Shown here: positions 1 through 7,624 of the stretch, in pieces
Position numbering within the stretch: position 1 is the first letter of the stretch
How the letters are laid out: each line of letters opens with the position of its first letter
Origin: JAIBJP01 sp035639875
GTDB lineage: Bacteria; Actinomycetota; Thermoleophilia; Gaiellales; Gaiellaceae
Assembly (NCBI GenBank): GCA_035639875.1
Contig: DASQXE010000188.1
Location: forward strand, 1-30,540
DNA: 30,540 nucleotides
Direction of reading: 5' to 3'
Notes under the pieces: generated by a model
The model's input: only the letters and a program-made list of their open reading frames with translations
Databases searched by the model: none
What the model was told of the DNA's origin: nothing
Program-made: the position numbers and the translations under genes

Positions 1-630
1 GAGCCGCCACAGCCGTATGATCTCCTTCCCCACGATATCGGCCGCCTGCTTGTATCCGCGACCGGAACGGGGGAGCCCGTCGAGGTCGATGGGGTGACCC
101 CAGACAACCGCGCACGGCATGCGGTTCCTACGCGTCCAGCCGAACGAATAGACACCGCACGGGACGATCGGTACTCCCTCCTGCAGCGCGATCATCATCG
201 CGCCCGGCATGACCTCGCCCGGATAGCCGAAACGCTGCCTTGTGCCCTCCACGAAGACGCCGACCATGTGCCCGTCCCGCGCGATCTCGCGCGCACGGCG
301 GAGCGACTCGCGGTCGCCTTCCCCCCGCCGCACCGGGAAGGCCCCCGTCCACATGAGGACATCCCCGACGAGCGGCATGTCGAGCAGCTCCTTCTTCGCC
401 ATGTAGTAGATCGCGCGCGGGCTGAGAGCGCCGATCAGGGATGGATCGATGGCAGAGAGGTGATTCGCGGCGACGACTCCGCCGCCGGTCGCCGGAACGC
501 GCTCGTGCCCGTACCCGTACGACGGCGCAAGCCAGAGCGTCGCGGATGCGGCGAGGTACCGAGCAAACGGCCAGAGTGTCTCGGGATCCTCGCGCCAGAG
601 CTTCGGAATTCCGAGCCGCGTGAGGAACAC
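1..630 (-). CDS. 1-acyl-glycerol-3-phosphate acyltransferase family protein (PlsC-like), C-terminus cut by window edge
   Basis: Likely transfers an acyl chain to lysophosphatidic acid or a related glycerolipid at the inner face of the membrane. The reverse strand reads continuously from GTG at 630 for 210 codons to the window edge. It shows the acyltransferase block I HX4D motif (NHLSAID) and, about 75 residues later, the block III-type FVEGTR motif, with a VPIVPCG strand further on, all in PlsC order. The GTG start is directly preceded by a TAG stop and sits 7 nt after a TAAACT -10 box, so a leaderless mRNA is likely. The gene is divergent from leuS. The family is clear; the exact acceptor substrate is not, and the C-terminus is outside the window. 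Confidence 0.85.
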   Translation of the reverse strand, partial: MFLTRLGIPKLWREDPETLWPFARYLAASATLWLAPSYGYGHERVPATGGGVVAANHLSAIDPSLIGALSPRAIYYMAKKELLDMPLVGDVLMWTGAFPVRRGEGDRESLRRAREIARDGHMVGVFVEGTRQRFGYPGEVMPGAMMIALQEGVPIVPCGVYSFGWTRRNRMPCAVVWGHPIDLDGLPRSGRGYKQAADIVGKEIIRLWRL

Positions 631-637
631 CTAGCCG

Positions 638-643
638 AGTTTA
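638..643 (-). promoter_or_regulatory. -10 box (TAAACT) of the acyltransferase gene, leaderless type
   Basis: On the reverse strand TAAACT lies 7 nt before the GTG at 630, so transcription should begin at or next to the start codon. No Shine-Dalgarno sequence and no convincing -35 box are visible. Confidence 0.5.
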
Positions 644-663
644 TCGCTACAGTTGCGACGAGC

Positions 664-699
664 ATGGAACTCGGCCTCAAGAGCGCCAGGGGGAGCTAG
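664..699 (+). other. possible 11-codon leader peptide upstream of leuS
   Basis: A short ATG-to-TAG ORF reads MELGLKSARGS, with two CTC leucine codons in its first five positions. It ends 37 nt before the terminator hairpin in front of leuS. A TACAGT box at 648-653 lies 10 nt upstream and could be its -10. The codons after the ORF can form alternative pairings (GGGAG around 692 with CTCCC around 728; AGCAA near 698 with TTGCT near 718). A leader-peptide attenuator is inferred; two Leu codons are few for a classical one. Confidence 0.3.
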
Positions 700-736
700 C
701 AAGCGGCCTTGCGCCGGTTGCTCGACTCTCCCGCGG

Positions 737-761
737 CCTCTCGCAAGAGAGGTTTTTTCTT
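737..761 (+). terminator. intrinsic terminator hairpin in the leuS leader (probable attenuator)
   Basis: CCTCTC (737-742), loop GCAA, GAGAGG (747-752), then TTTTTTCTT: a perfect 6-bp stem with a GNRA-like loop and a U-tract, functional only in the + direction. No + strand gene lies upstream in the window, because the neighbouring acyltransferase is divergent, so it cannot simply end a preceding gene. It ends about 5 nt before the leuS ribosome binding site, the usual place for a transcription attenuator. Confidence 0.75.
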
Positions 762-776
762 ATCTGAGGAGTGAAG

Positions 777-3233
777 GTGGAGCGGTACGACCCTCAGACA
801 ATCGAGAGGAAGTGGCAGGCCGTTTGGGAGCGTGAGCACGCGTTCACGGTTCCCAATCCGGACTCGCCGCAGGGCGGTGATTCCCGCCAGAAGACCTATG
901 TGCTCGAGATGCTCCCATACCCCTCGGGCGAGCTCCACATGGGCCACGTCCTCAACTACACGCTCGGGGACGTCGTCGCCCACCTGCGCCGCCGCCGCGG
1001 CTTCACCGTCCTCCGGCCGATCGGCTACGACGCGTTCGGCCTCCCGGCCGAGAACGCCGCGATCAAGGAAGGCGCCCACCCCCGCGACGTGACGAATCGC
1101 AACATCGCGGCCATCCGCGAGCAGATGAAGCGGATGGGCTGGTCGATCGATTGGAGCCGCGAGCTCTCGACGGCCGAACCGGAGTACTACCACTGGACGC
1201 AGTGGCTTTTCCTCAAGTTCTACGAGGCGGGCTTCGCCTACCGCAAGGAGGCGTTCGTCAACTGGTGCCCGAACGATCAGACGGTCCTCGCCAACGAGCA
1301 GGTGATCGACGGGCGCTGCGAGCGATGCGGTTACGAAGTCGAAGCGCGCAGCCTCGAGCAGTGGTTCTTCCGGATCACCGCCTACGCCGACCGCCTGCTC
1401 GAGGAGATGACCCTGCTCGAGTCCTGGCCGGAGCGCGTCCTCACCATGCAGCGGAATTGGATCGGGCGCTCCGAGGGCGCGGAAGTCGTCTTTCGGATCG
1501 AGGAGCTGGACGTCGACGTCCCGGTGTTCACGACGCGACCGGACACGCTCTTCGGCGCCACCTTCTTCGTCCTGGCCCCAGAGCATCCGCTCGTGGCGCG
1601 CCTGGCGACGGGGACGCCCCACGAGCAGGAGGTACTCGAGTACGCGCGGCACGCCGCCACGCGCCCCACCGTCGAGCGCGCGGATCCCGAGAAGGAAAAG
1701 ACCGGCGTCTTCACGGGCCACTTCGTCACGAATCCGGTCAACGACAACCGCCTGCCCGTGTGGGTCGCGGACTACGTTCTCATGGAGTACGGGACGGGGG
1801 CGATCATGGCCGTCCCAGCCCACGACGAGCGTGACTTCGCCTTCGCGCAGCGCTACGAGCTCCCCGTCGTGCCCGTCGTCGTCCCGGTGGATCGCGAGGT
1901 CGAACAGGGCACTGCGTTCATGGGTCATTCGGAAAACGAGAAGCTCGTCGACTCGGCTCAGTTCTCGGGGATGACGAGCCCGGAGGCCAAAAAAGGGATC
2001 GTGGAGTGGCTCGAGGCGCGGCAGCGTGGGCGCCCGGCCGTCAGCTACCGCCTGCGCGACTGGCTGCTCTCCCGCCAGCGCTACTGGGGCTGCCCCATTC
2101 CGATCCTCTACTGCGACGAGTGCGGGATGGTCCCGGTTCCGGAGCAGGACCTGCCCGTCCTGCTCCCGGAGGTGGACGAGTACCTGCCCAAAGGCCGCTC
2201 ACCGCTGGCGGCCGCCGAAGAGTGGGTGCACACGACGTGTCCGAAGTGCGGCGGGCCGGCGCGCCGCGAGACGGACACGATGGATACCTTCGTCGACTCC
2301 TCGTGGTACTTCCTCCGCTATTGCGACCCGGAAAACGCGGCCGCTCCGTTCGATCGCGGGATCGTCGACTACTGGCTGCCCGTCAACCAGTACATCGGCG
2401 GAATCGAGCACGCCATCCTCCACCTGCTCTACGCGCGCTTCTTCACCAAGGTCATGAACGACCTCGGCATCGTCGGCTTCCGGGAGCCCTTCGCGCGCCT
2501 GTTCAACCAGGGAATGCTCTATTACCGCGGCGCGAAGATGTCGAAGTCGAAGGGGAACATCATCGCGCCCGACGACTACGTCGCGCGCTACGGCGCCGAG
2601 GCCGTGCGCCTGTACGTCCTGTTCATGGGCCCGGCTGAGGACGACAAGGAGTGGCAGGACAGCGGCATCGAAGGGATGTTCAGGTTCCTCGGCCGTTTGT
2701 GGCGCCTCGGGCTCGAGGTTGCGACCCAAGAGCCGAACGGCGGCCTCACGGAAGGCGCGCTCGTCAAGAAGGCGCATCAGACGATCGCGAAGGTGACCGA
2801 CGACATCGAGCGGCGCTTCCAGTTCAACACTCCGATCGCTGCCGTGATGGGGCTCGTCAACGACATCTACCACGCGAAGGACGACCCGGCCCGCGCCGCT
2901 GAGGTGCGCTTCGCTACGGAGACGGCCGTGAGCCTCGTCCAGCCGTACGTTCCCCACATCGCCGAGGAGCTCTGGGAACGGCTCGGCCATGAGCGCCTGT
3001 GGGAGAGTCCGTGGCCGGAAGCGAACAAGGCCCTCCTCGAGCGTGAGACGTTCGAGCTCGTCGTCCAGGTGAACGGACGCGTGCGCGACCGCGCGGAGGT
3101 GCCCGTGAACCTGAGCGAGGACGAGCTCGTCGCGTGCGCGAAGGAGCTACCGCGGGTGCGTGCCCACGTGGACGGCAAGGAGGTCAAGAAAGCGATCGTT
3201 GTCCCGGGACGGCTCGTCAACCTAGTCGTCTAG
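777..3233 (+). CDS. leuS: leucyl-tRNA synthetase
   Basis: Class Ia synthetase charging tRNA-Leu in the cytoplasm; 818 residues, normal for a bacterial LeuRS. Visible are the HIGH signature as HMGH (residues 54-57), a zinc-knuckle segment CPNDQ...CERCG, the CP1 editing domain with TTRPDTLFGA and GTGAIMAVPAHDERD, the KMSKS loop (587-591) and the anticodon-binding and C-terminal domains ending in VQVNGRVRDR. I chose GTG 777 because GAGGAG (766-771) lies 5 nt upstream and the protein then starts MERYDPQTIERKWQ, as in the family. The in-frame GTG at 771 is itself part of that ribosome binding site. Expression is probably controlled by the terminator hairpin at 737-761. Confidence 0.97.
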   Translation: MERYDPQTIERKWQAVWEREHAFTVPNPDSPQGGDSRQKTYVLEMLPYPSGELHMGHVLNYTLGDVVAHLRRRRGFTVLRPIGYDAFGLPAENAAIKEGAHPRDVTNRNIAAIREQMKRMGWSIDWSRELSTAEPEYYHWTQWLFLKFYEAGFAYRKEAFVNWCPNDQTVLANEQVIDGRCERCGYEVEARSLEQWFFRITAYADRLLEEMTLLESWPERVLTMQRNWIGRSEGAEVVFRIEELDVDVPVFTTRPDTLFGATFFVLAPEHPLVARLATGTPHEQEVLEYARHAATRPTVERADPEKEKTGVFTGHFVTNPVNDNRLPVWVADYVLMEYGTGAIMAVPAHDERDFAFAQRYELPVVPVVVPVDREVEQGTAFMGHSENEKLVDSAQFSGMTSPEAKKGIVEWLEARQRGRPAVSYRLRDWLLSRQRYWGCPIPILYCDECGMVPVPEQDLPVLLPEVDEYLPKGRSPLAAAEEWVHTTCPKCGGPARRETDTMDTFVDSSWYFLRYCDPENAAAPFDRGIVDYWLPVNQYIGGIEHAILHLLYARFFTKVMNDLGIVGFREPFARLFNQGMLYYRGAKMSKSKGNIIAPDDYVARYGAEAVRLYVLFMGPAEDDKEWQDSGIEGMFRFLGRLWRLGLEVATQEPNGGLTEGALVKKAHQTIAKVTDDIERRFQFNTPIAAVMGLVNDIYHAKDDPARAAEVRFATETAVSLVQPYVPHIAEELWERLGHERLWESPWPEANKALLERETFELVVQVNGRVRDRAEVPVNLSEDELVACAKELPRVRAHVDGKEVKKAIVVPGRLVNLVV

Positions 3234-3248
3234 CCACGGGTCTAACGT

Positions 3249-4382
3249 GTGCCAGGCGTGACGGACGTCCTGGTCATCCTCTGGGCGGCGATCTTCGTCG
3301 TCCAGGGTGCCTACCGAGGGCTAATAGCCCAAGCGCTTTCGCTCGTGGGGCTAGCCATCGGGGCCCTCGCGGGGTCTTGGATCGCGCCGCACCTGCTCTC
3401 GAAGAACTCGGCCTGGCTGGCGTTCGCGAGCCTCGTCGGCGGCGTTGTCGGAGCGGTGCTCCTAGGAGCGGCGGGGGCGTCCCTCGCGGAGGCTCCGAGG
3501 CGCTTTCTCGCCTTCCGGCCGGCCCTTCGGCTGTTGGATTCGATGGGCGGCGGACTTCTCGGCGGCGCGCTCGGCCTGGGCCTCGCCTATCTCCTCGCGG
3601 TCGTTGCGCTTCACCAGCCCGGCCTCGGATTCAGGAACGACGTCCGCGACTCCACGATCCTTCCCAAGCTGATGCGCGCCGTGCCCCCCGATCGGGTGCT
3701 GCAGGCGCTCAACCGCTTCGACCCCTTCCCCGAGCTGACGTTGGGAGGTGGTCCGCTCCCGCCTCCGGACACGAGCGTTCTCGAGACTCCCGGCGCGAAG
3801 GCGGCTGCCGGGAGCGTCGTGAAGATCCACGGCACGGCCTGCGGGCTCGGAACGGAGGGTTCGGGATGGGTGGTTCGAAGGGGTCTCGTGGCCACGAACG
3901 CCCACGTGATCGCCGGCGAGCACGACACGCGCGTCCTCGCGCCGAACGGGCAAGACCTCGATGGCCAGCCCGTCTATGTCGACAGCCACAACGACGTCGC
4001 TCTCCTGCGTGTCCCGTCGCTCTCAATCTCTCCCAACGGGGTCGACCAGAACGGCTCCTTTCCTAGACCAGTCGTCATCCTCGGATACCCGCGCGACGGG
4101 CCCCTCAAGGCAGTCGCGGCGACCGCGGGAGCACCGCGGGAGGTGATCGCGCCGGACGCCTACGACCGGCGCGTCGGTACGCGCGTGGTCGTTCCGATGC
4201 GCGGAAAGGTGCAGCCCGGCGACAGCGGCGGTCCCGTAGTCGATCGTCGCGGCTCGGTGGTCGCGATGGTCTTCGCCGGCGCCAAGCACGGCGCGAGCGG
4301 CTTCGCGGTCCCAGTGGAGCTCGTCCTGCGCGGCGCCTCGACTGGGCTCCAGCCCATTTCTTCCGGTCCCTGCCTGGGCTAG
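3249..4382 (+). CDS. membrane-anchored trypsin-like serine protease, MarP type (CvpA domain + protease)
   Basis: Residues 1 to about 130 form a CvpA/colicin-V-like domain with four hydrophobic segments; a chymotrypsin-fold protease domain follows outside the membrane. The catalytic triad is visible: His219 (ATNAHV), Asp249 (HNDVALL), Ser326 (GDSGGP). Cys198 near the start of the protease domain and Cys375 near the C-terminus match the disulfide pair of mycobacterial MarP (family knowledge), a periplasmic protease needed for pH homeostasis and peptidoglycan-hydrolase processing. The same role here is inference. It starts 15 nt after leuS and may be co-transcribed. GTG 3258 is an equally possible start, giving MTDVLVILW. 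Confidence 0.88.
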   Translation: MPGVTDVLVILWAAIFVVQGAYRGLIAQALSLVGLAIGALAGSWIAPHLLSKNSAWLAFASLVGGVVGAVLLGAAGASLAEAPRRFLAFRPALRLLDSMGGGLLGGALGLGLAYLLAVVALHQPGLGFRNDVRDSTILPKLMRAVPPDRVLQALNRFDPFPELTLGGGPLPPPDTSVLETPGAKAAAGSVVKIHGTACGLGTEGSGWVVRRGLVATNAHVIAGEHDTRVLAPNGQDLDGQPVYVDSHNDVALLRVPSLSISPNGVDQNGSFPRPVVILGYPRDGPLKAVAATAGAPREVIAPDAYDRRVGTRVVVPMRGKVQPGDSGGPVVDRRGSVVAMVFAGAKHGASGFAVPVELVLRGASTGLQPISSGPCLG

Positions 4383-4597
4383 CTATCTAGACGGGTGCGC
4401 TGCGTTGCCCGGCGGCCGCCGCGCGCGGGAACGCCGCCGCGAAGACGAGGCCGGGGGAGGCCGAGGAAGAGGCCGAGGAGGACGCCGGCCCAAACGCGCC
4501 GGCTCTTCTCCCTGAAGATCCACCCGCCGAGCGCGCCGCAGATGAGCTGAAGAGGGACGAGGGGCGGAAGAAGGATTGGAAGCGGGAGAAGAGGCAT
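4379..4597 (-). CDS. small membrane protein, probably frameshifted in a G5/C5 run
   Basis: The start ATG (4597) is preceded by a very good ribosome binding site, AGGAGG, about 7 nt upstream on the reverse strand. The product begins MPLLPLPILLPPLVPLQLIC and continues through GWIFREKSRRVWAGVLLGLFLG: a hydrophobic helix, a charged loop and the start of a second helix. After that the zero frame turns Arg-rich and unlike a protein. Dropping one base in the G5 run at 4453-4457 restores GLFLGLPGLVFAAAFPRA, a complete second helix, ending at 4387 (69 residues). So either a real frameshift, slippage, or a sequencing error. It is convergent with the protease gene and overlaps its stop codon. Function unknown. 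Confidence 0.55.
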   Translation of the reverse strand: MPLLPLPILLPPLVPLQLICGALGGWIFREKSRRVWAGVLLGLFLGLPRPRLRGGVPARGGRRATQRTRLDS

Positions 4598-4754
4598 CGC
4601 CGACCTCCTGGTGGATGCCTTTCGTACACCCGGCGGAGCTGTTTCGTTCCGACTCCGTGCCACTTCGGCACGAAGCGCGTGCCACGAGCGCGCCGCGGCG
4701 CGGGAGCATCGAGGCATGCGCTTTGCCGTCTTCATCCGCACGCCCTGACGCCCG
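4598..4754. other. intergenic region between the small membrane gene (-) and comEA (+)
   Basis: Divergent intergenic stretch that should hold both promoters, but I see no clear TANNNT box close to either start. It contains a hairpin (CGTGCC 4656-4661, ACTTC, GGCACG 4667-4672) with no U-tract on either side, so not a terminator. Confidence 0.4.
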
Positions 4755-5339
4755 ATGCGCATGCCACACATCTCGCGTGAGCGCGCGCTCGCGTACGTGG
4801 CAGCCGTCCTCCTTGCCCTCACGCTCGCAGGCCGCGTTGCGTTTCACGGCGATCCGCACGCCCATGCAAAGCCCACTCCTCTCCCGCTGCGGGCAGAAGC
4901 CGGGCCGGATCGCAAGGTGCTCGTCCACGTCGTCGGGGCCGTTCGCAAGCCCGGCCTGTACAGGCTCGACGACGGAAGCAGGGTCGCCGATGCGTTGCGT
5001 GCCGCGCGTGGAGCAAGGCGGAGGGCGGATCTCCAGGCCATAAACCTGGCGGCACCGGTCGCGGACGGCCAGCAAATCGTCGTGCCGGTCCGCGGGCGCT
5101 CGGCTCCGAGCGGCGGCGCCGCGGCCGTTCACGGCATGCCGGCGGGCGGCCCGGTGCACCTGAACACGGCCACGCTCGAGGAGCTCGACTCGCTTCCCGG
5201 GATCGGTCCGGTCACCGCCCAGAAGATTCTCGATTACCGGACGGAGCACGGTGCCTTCGCCTCGGTGGACGAGCTCGACTCCGTCCCCGGAATCGGTCCG
5301 ACCCGGCTGGCCGAGCTCAAGAAGGTCGTCCAGCTGTGA
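4755..5339 (+). CDS. comEA: ComEA-type DNA-binding competence protein
   Basis: Binds incoming double-stranded DNA at the outer face of the membrane for transformation. About 194 residues: one N-terminal membrane anchor (ALAYVAAVLLALTLAGRVAF), an SLBB-type domain (KVLVHVVGAVRKPGLYRL...INLAAPVADGQQIVVP) and a C-terminal double helix-hairpin-helix, with LNTATLEELDSLPGIGP and the second hairpin VDELDSVPGIGPTRLAELK. This is the normal ComEA architecture. ATG 4761 is an alternative start. Its stop overlaps the comEC start (GTGA), so the two are translationally coupled. Confidence 0.95.
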   Translation: MRMPHISRERALAYVAAVLLALTLAGRVAFHGDPHAHAKPTPLPLRAEAGPDRKVLVHVVGAVRKPGLYRLDDGSRVADALRAARGARRRADLQAINLAAPVADGQQIVVPVRGRSAPSGGAAAVHGMPAGGPVHLNTATLEELDSLPGIGPVTAQKILDYRTEHGAFASVDELDSVPGIGPTRLAELKKVVQL

Positions 5340-7609
5340 GAGCGCTCGTCCGGTTGCCGGCTCCCCATCTCCTCGTGGGTGCGCTGTGCGCCGGTCTTGC
5401 CGTCGCCTTGCTCCTCCCGGCGCCGGGCGTGGCCGCGGCAGCCGCAGCCTTCCTTCTCGCCACCGCCGGTTTGCTAATGCGCGAGGGCCGCGCCGCTTGC
5501 CTCGCCGGCGCCCTCTTCGTCACGGGCTGGTGGTGGGGAGCGCTGCGGCTCGACGCTCTCGACCGGAGCGTGCTTCTCGGCGAGATAGGTCGGGTGAGCG
5601 AGGCCCGTCTCGAGGTGACCGGACCTGCGCGCCGGAGCACATTCGAGGTACGGGTACCGGTGCGCGTTCTCCGTTTCGGCGCTGTGGAATCGGACGAGCG
5701 GGCGCGGCTCGACCTCCCCCGCGGTCGCGCGCCGCCCCAGGGAGCAATCGTCGACGTGGTCGCGCGGGTCGAGCGCCCGCGCGGGCCGGAGAACGGCTTC
5801 GACGAATCGTCATACCTGCGCAGGCAGGGCATACACGTTGTGCTGTCGGCGCGCTCGTTCCGGGTCGTTGGTCGACGAGGTGGGCTTCCCGGCCTGGCTG
5901 ATTCGCTCCGCGAACGGCTCGCCCGCTCACTGGCTCCCGGGGTGGCCGGCGAGCGGCGCGCGGTCATCGCCGGGATCCTGCTGGGCGAGGACGAGGGGCT
6001 GACGCGCGGCTTACGGGACGACTTCCGCACCTCGGGCCTCTACCACCTGTTAGCGGTCTCGGGCCAGAACGTCGCCTACGTGGTTGGGGGTGCGCTCGCA
6101 CTCGCCTGGCTCCTCGGCATACCGCGGGCGCTGGGGCAGGGCGGCGCGCTCGCAGCGGTCGCAGGCTACGTGATGGCAGTGGGCTGGCAGCCGTCCGTCG
6201 TTCGAGCCGGTGTGGCGGGGAGCCTCGCGTCGCTCGCTTGGCTTTACGGCCGCCCGCGCGACCGCTGGTACTTCCTCCTCGTCGGCGCCGCGGTTCTGCT
6301 CGGCTGGAACCCGTATTCGCTTCTCGATCCCGGGTTTCAGCTCTCCTTTGCCGCAGTCGCAGCGATCTTCGTCCTCGTCCCACGGATACAAGGATGGCTC
6401 GAGGGCTATCCGATCCCGGACGGACTCGCGGCCGTCCTAGCCGTCTCGGCCGCTTGCGGTGTCATCACGGCGCCGATTCTCTTGACGCACTTCGGTTACG
6501 TGCCTGTGTATTCGGTTGCAAGTAATGCCCTCGCGGCGCCGGTCGTCGCGCCCTTGCTCGGGCTCGCGCTGGTGAGCTCGGTCCTTGATCCTGTTCTTCC
6601 GAGCGCGGCGATGGCGCTTGCGTGGCTCAACGCCTGGCTGGCGGCCTACTTGGCGGGCGTCGCCCGACTCTTCGGCGGGCTTCCGCACGCGCGGCTCGCC
6701 TCGTGGAAGGCGGCCGCGGGCGTCGCAGGTGTCGCACTTTTCGCTGTCATGTTCGCGCGCCTCCGGGTGCGCCGCGGTCGCTGCGCCGGGGCTCTCGTCG
6801 CGATGCTCGCCTTCGTCCTTGTCGGCTGGCGCCTGTGGCCTACCGATGTGCCTCCGCCCCCGACCGGGCTGCGGATTACGTTCCTCGACGTCGGCCAGGG
6901 CGACGCCGCGCTCATCCAGGTTGCCGAGGGCGCGGTCCTCGTGGACGAGGGCCCTCCGGAAGCGCATGTCGCCTACCAGCTCGAAAGGCTGGGCATACAC
7001 CAGCTGGCGGCTGCGGTGTTGACGCATCCGCAGCGCGACCACGTCGGTGGTGCGGCTGAGGTACTGGACGAGCTCGCGGTCGGCTTCCTGCTCGATCCGG
7101 GCATTCCCGCCCACAGTCCGGACGAGCGGGCCGCCCGCGCCGCCGCTGCGCGCCACGGGGTCCGAATCGTGCTTGCCCGGGCAGGCGAAACGTTCGCGCT
7201 CGGGAAGCTCCATCTCCGCGTGCTTTGGCCAGATGGGCCAGGCCCCGCTGGGGAGGACCCCAATCAGCACGCGGTCGTCCTGCTCGTCTCCTACGGGCGA
7301 GTGGATGCACTCTTTACCGCGGATGCGGAGTCTGACGTCACGCTCCCCTTGCGGCCGCCTGCGGTCGAGATCCTGAAGGTCGCCCACCATGGCTCGGCGG
7401 ATACGGGTCTGGCGGAGCTACTCGACCGCCTGGCTCCACGCGTGGCGGTCATCTCGGTTGGCGCCCACAACGACTACGGGCACCCGTCCGCGTCGACGAT
7501 TGCTCGCCTCCGTCTATTCTCCGGGCTCTCGGTCTATCGCACGGACGAGGACGGTCGCGTGACGGTCGAATCCGATGGCCAGAGCTTCTCGGTACGGACG
7601 GAGCGGTGA
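5336..7609 (+). CDS. comEC: ComEC/Rec2 DNA uptake channel protein
   Basis: Polytopic membrane protein that passes single-stranded DNA into the cytoplasm. At 757 residues it has the full layout: N-terminal membrane helices plus a small soluble domain (about 1-180), the competence domain with many helices (about 200-490, including LLAVSGQNVAYVVGG), and a C-terminal metallo-beta-lactamase-like domain (about 505-757). The last shows FLDVGQGDAALI, LTHPQRDHVGG, VAHHGS and SVGAHNDYGHP, the usual ComEC metal-site motifs. GTG 5336 overlaps the comEA stop by 4 nt. With comEA this suggests natural competence, although type IV pilus genes are not in the window. Confidence 0.95.
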   Translation: MRALVRLPAPHLLVGALCAGLAVALLLPAPGVAAAAAAFLLATAGLLMREGRAACLAGALFVTGWWWGALRLDALDRSVLLGEIGRVSEARLEVTGPARRSTFEVRVPVRVLRFGAVESDERARLDLPRGRAPPQGAIVDVVARVERPRGPENGFDESSYLRRQGIHVVLSARSFRVVGRRGGLPGLADSLRERLARSLAPGVAGERRAVIAGILLGEDEGLTRGLRDDFRTSGLYHLLAVSGQNVAYVVGGALALAWLLGIPRALGQGGALAAVAGYVMAVGWQPSVVRAGVAGSLASLAWLYGRPRDRWYFLLVGAAVLLGWNPYSLLDPGFQLSFAAVAAIFVLVPRIQGWLEGYPIPDGLAAVLAVSAACGVITAPILLTHFGYVPVYSVASNALAAPVVAPLLGLALVSSVLDPVLPSAAMALAWLNAWLAAYLAGVARLFGGLPHARLASWKAAAGVAGVALFAVMFARLRVRRGRCAGALVAMLAFVLVGWRLWPTDVPPPPTGLRITFLDVGQGDAALIQVAEGAVLVDEGPPEAHVAYQLERLGIHQLAAAVLTHPQRDHVGGAAEVLDELAVGFLLDPGIPAHSPDERAARAAAARHGVRIVLARAGETFALGKLHLRVLWPDGPGPAGEDPNQHAVVLLVSYGRVDALFTADAESDVTLPLRPPAVEILKVAHHGSADTGLAELLDRLAPRVAVISVGAHNDYGHPSASTIARLRLFSGLSVYRTDEDGRVTVESDGQSFSVRTER

Positions 7610-7610
7610 C

Positions 7611-7616
7611 TATGCT
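7611..7616 (+). promoter_or_regulatory. -10 box (TATGCT) of holA, leaderless type
   Basis: TATGCT lies 8 nt before GTG 7625 and directly after the comEC stop. The intervening TGGCCGCG holds no Shine-Dalgarno sequence. The same hexamer precedes murJ. Confidence 0.5.
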
Positions 7617-7624
7617 TGGCCGCG

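Noticed and set aside
661..676. TGGAAC near the leuS leader as a T-box motif
   Set aside because: The T-box needs TGGN with N pairing to the tRNA discriminator; tRNA-Leu usually has A73, which would require TGGT. The surrounding consensus (AGGGTGG...CCGCG) and stem I features are absent.
696..1928. Long open frame antisense to leuS
   Set aside because: Composition is a mirror of GC-rich codon bias in leuS; no motif, promoter or ribosome binding site, while leuS itself is certain.
4656..4672. Hairpin CGTGCC/GGCACG as a terminator
   Set aside because: No T-run follows on either strand and no transcript is expected to end there.
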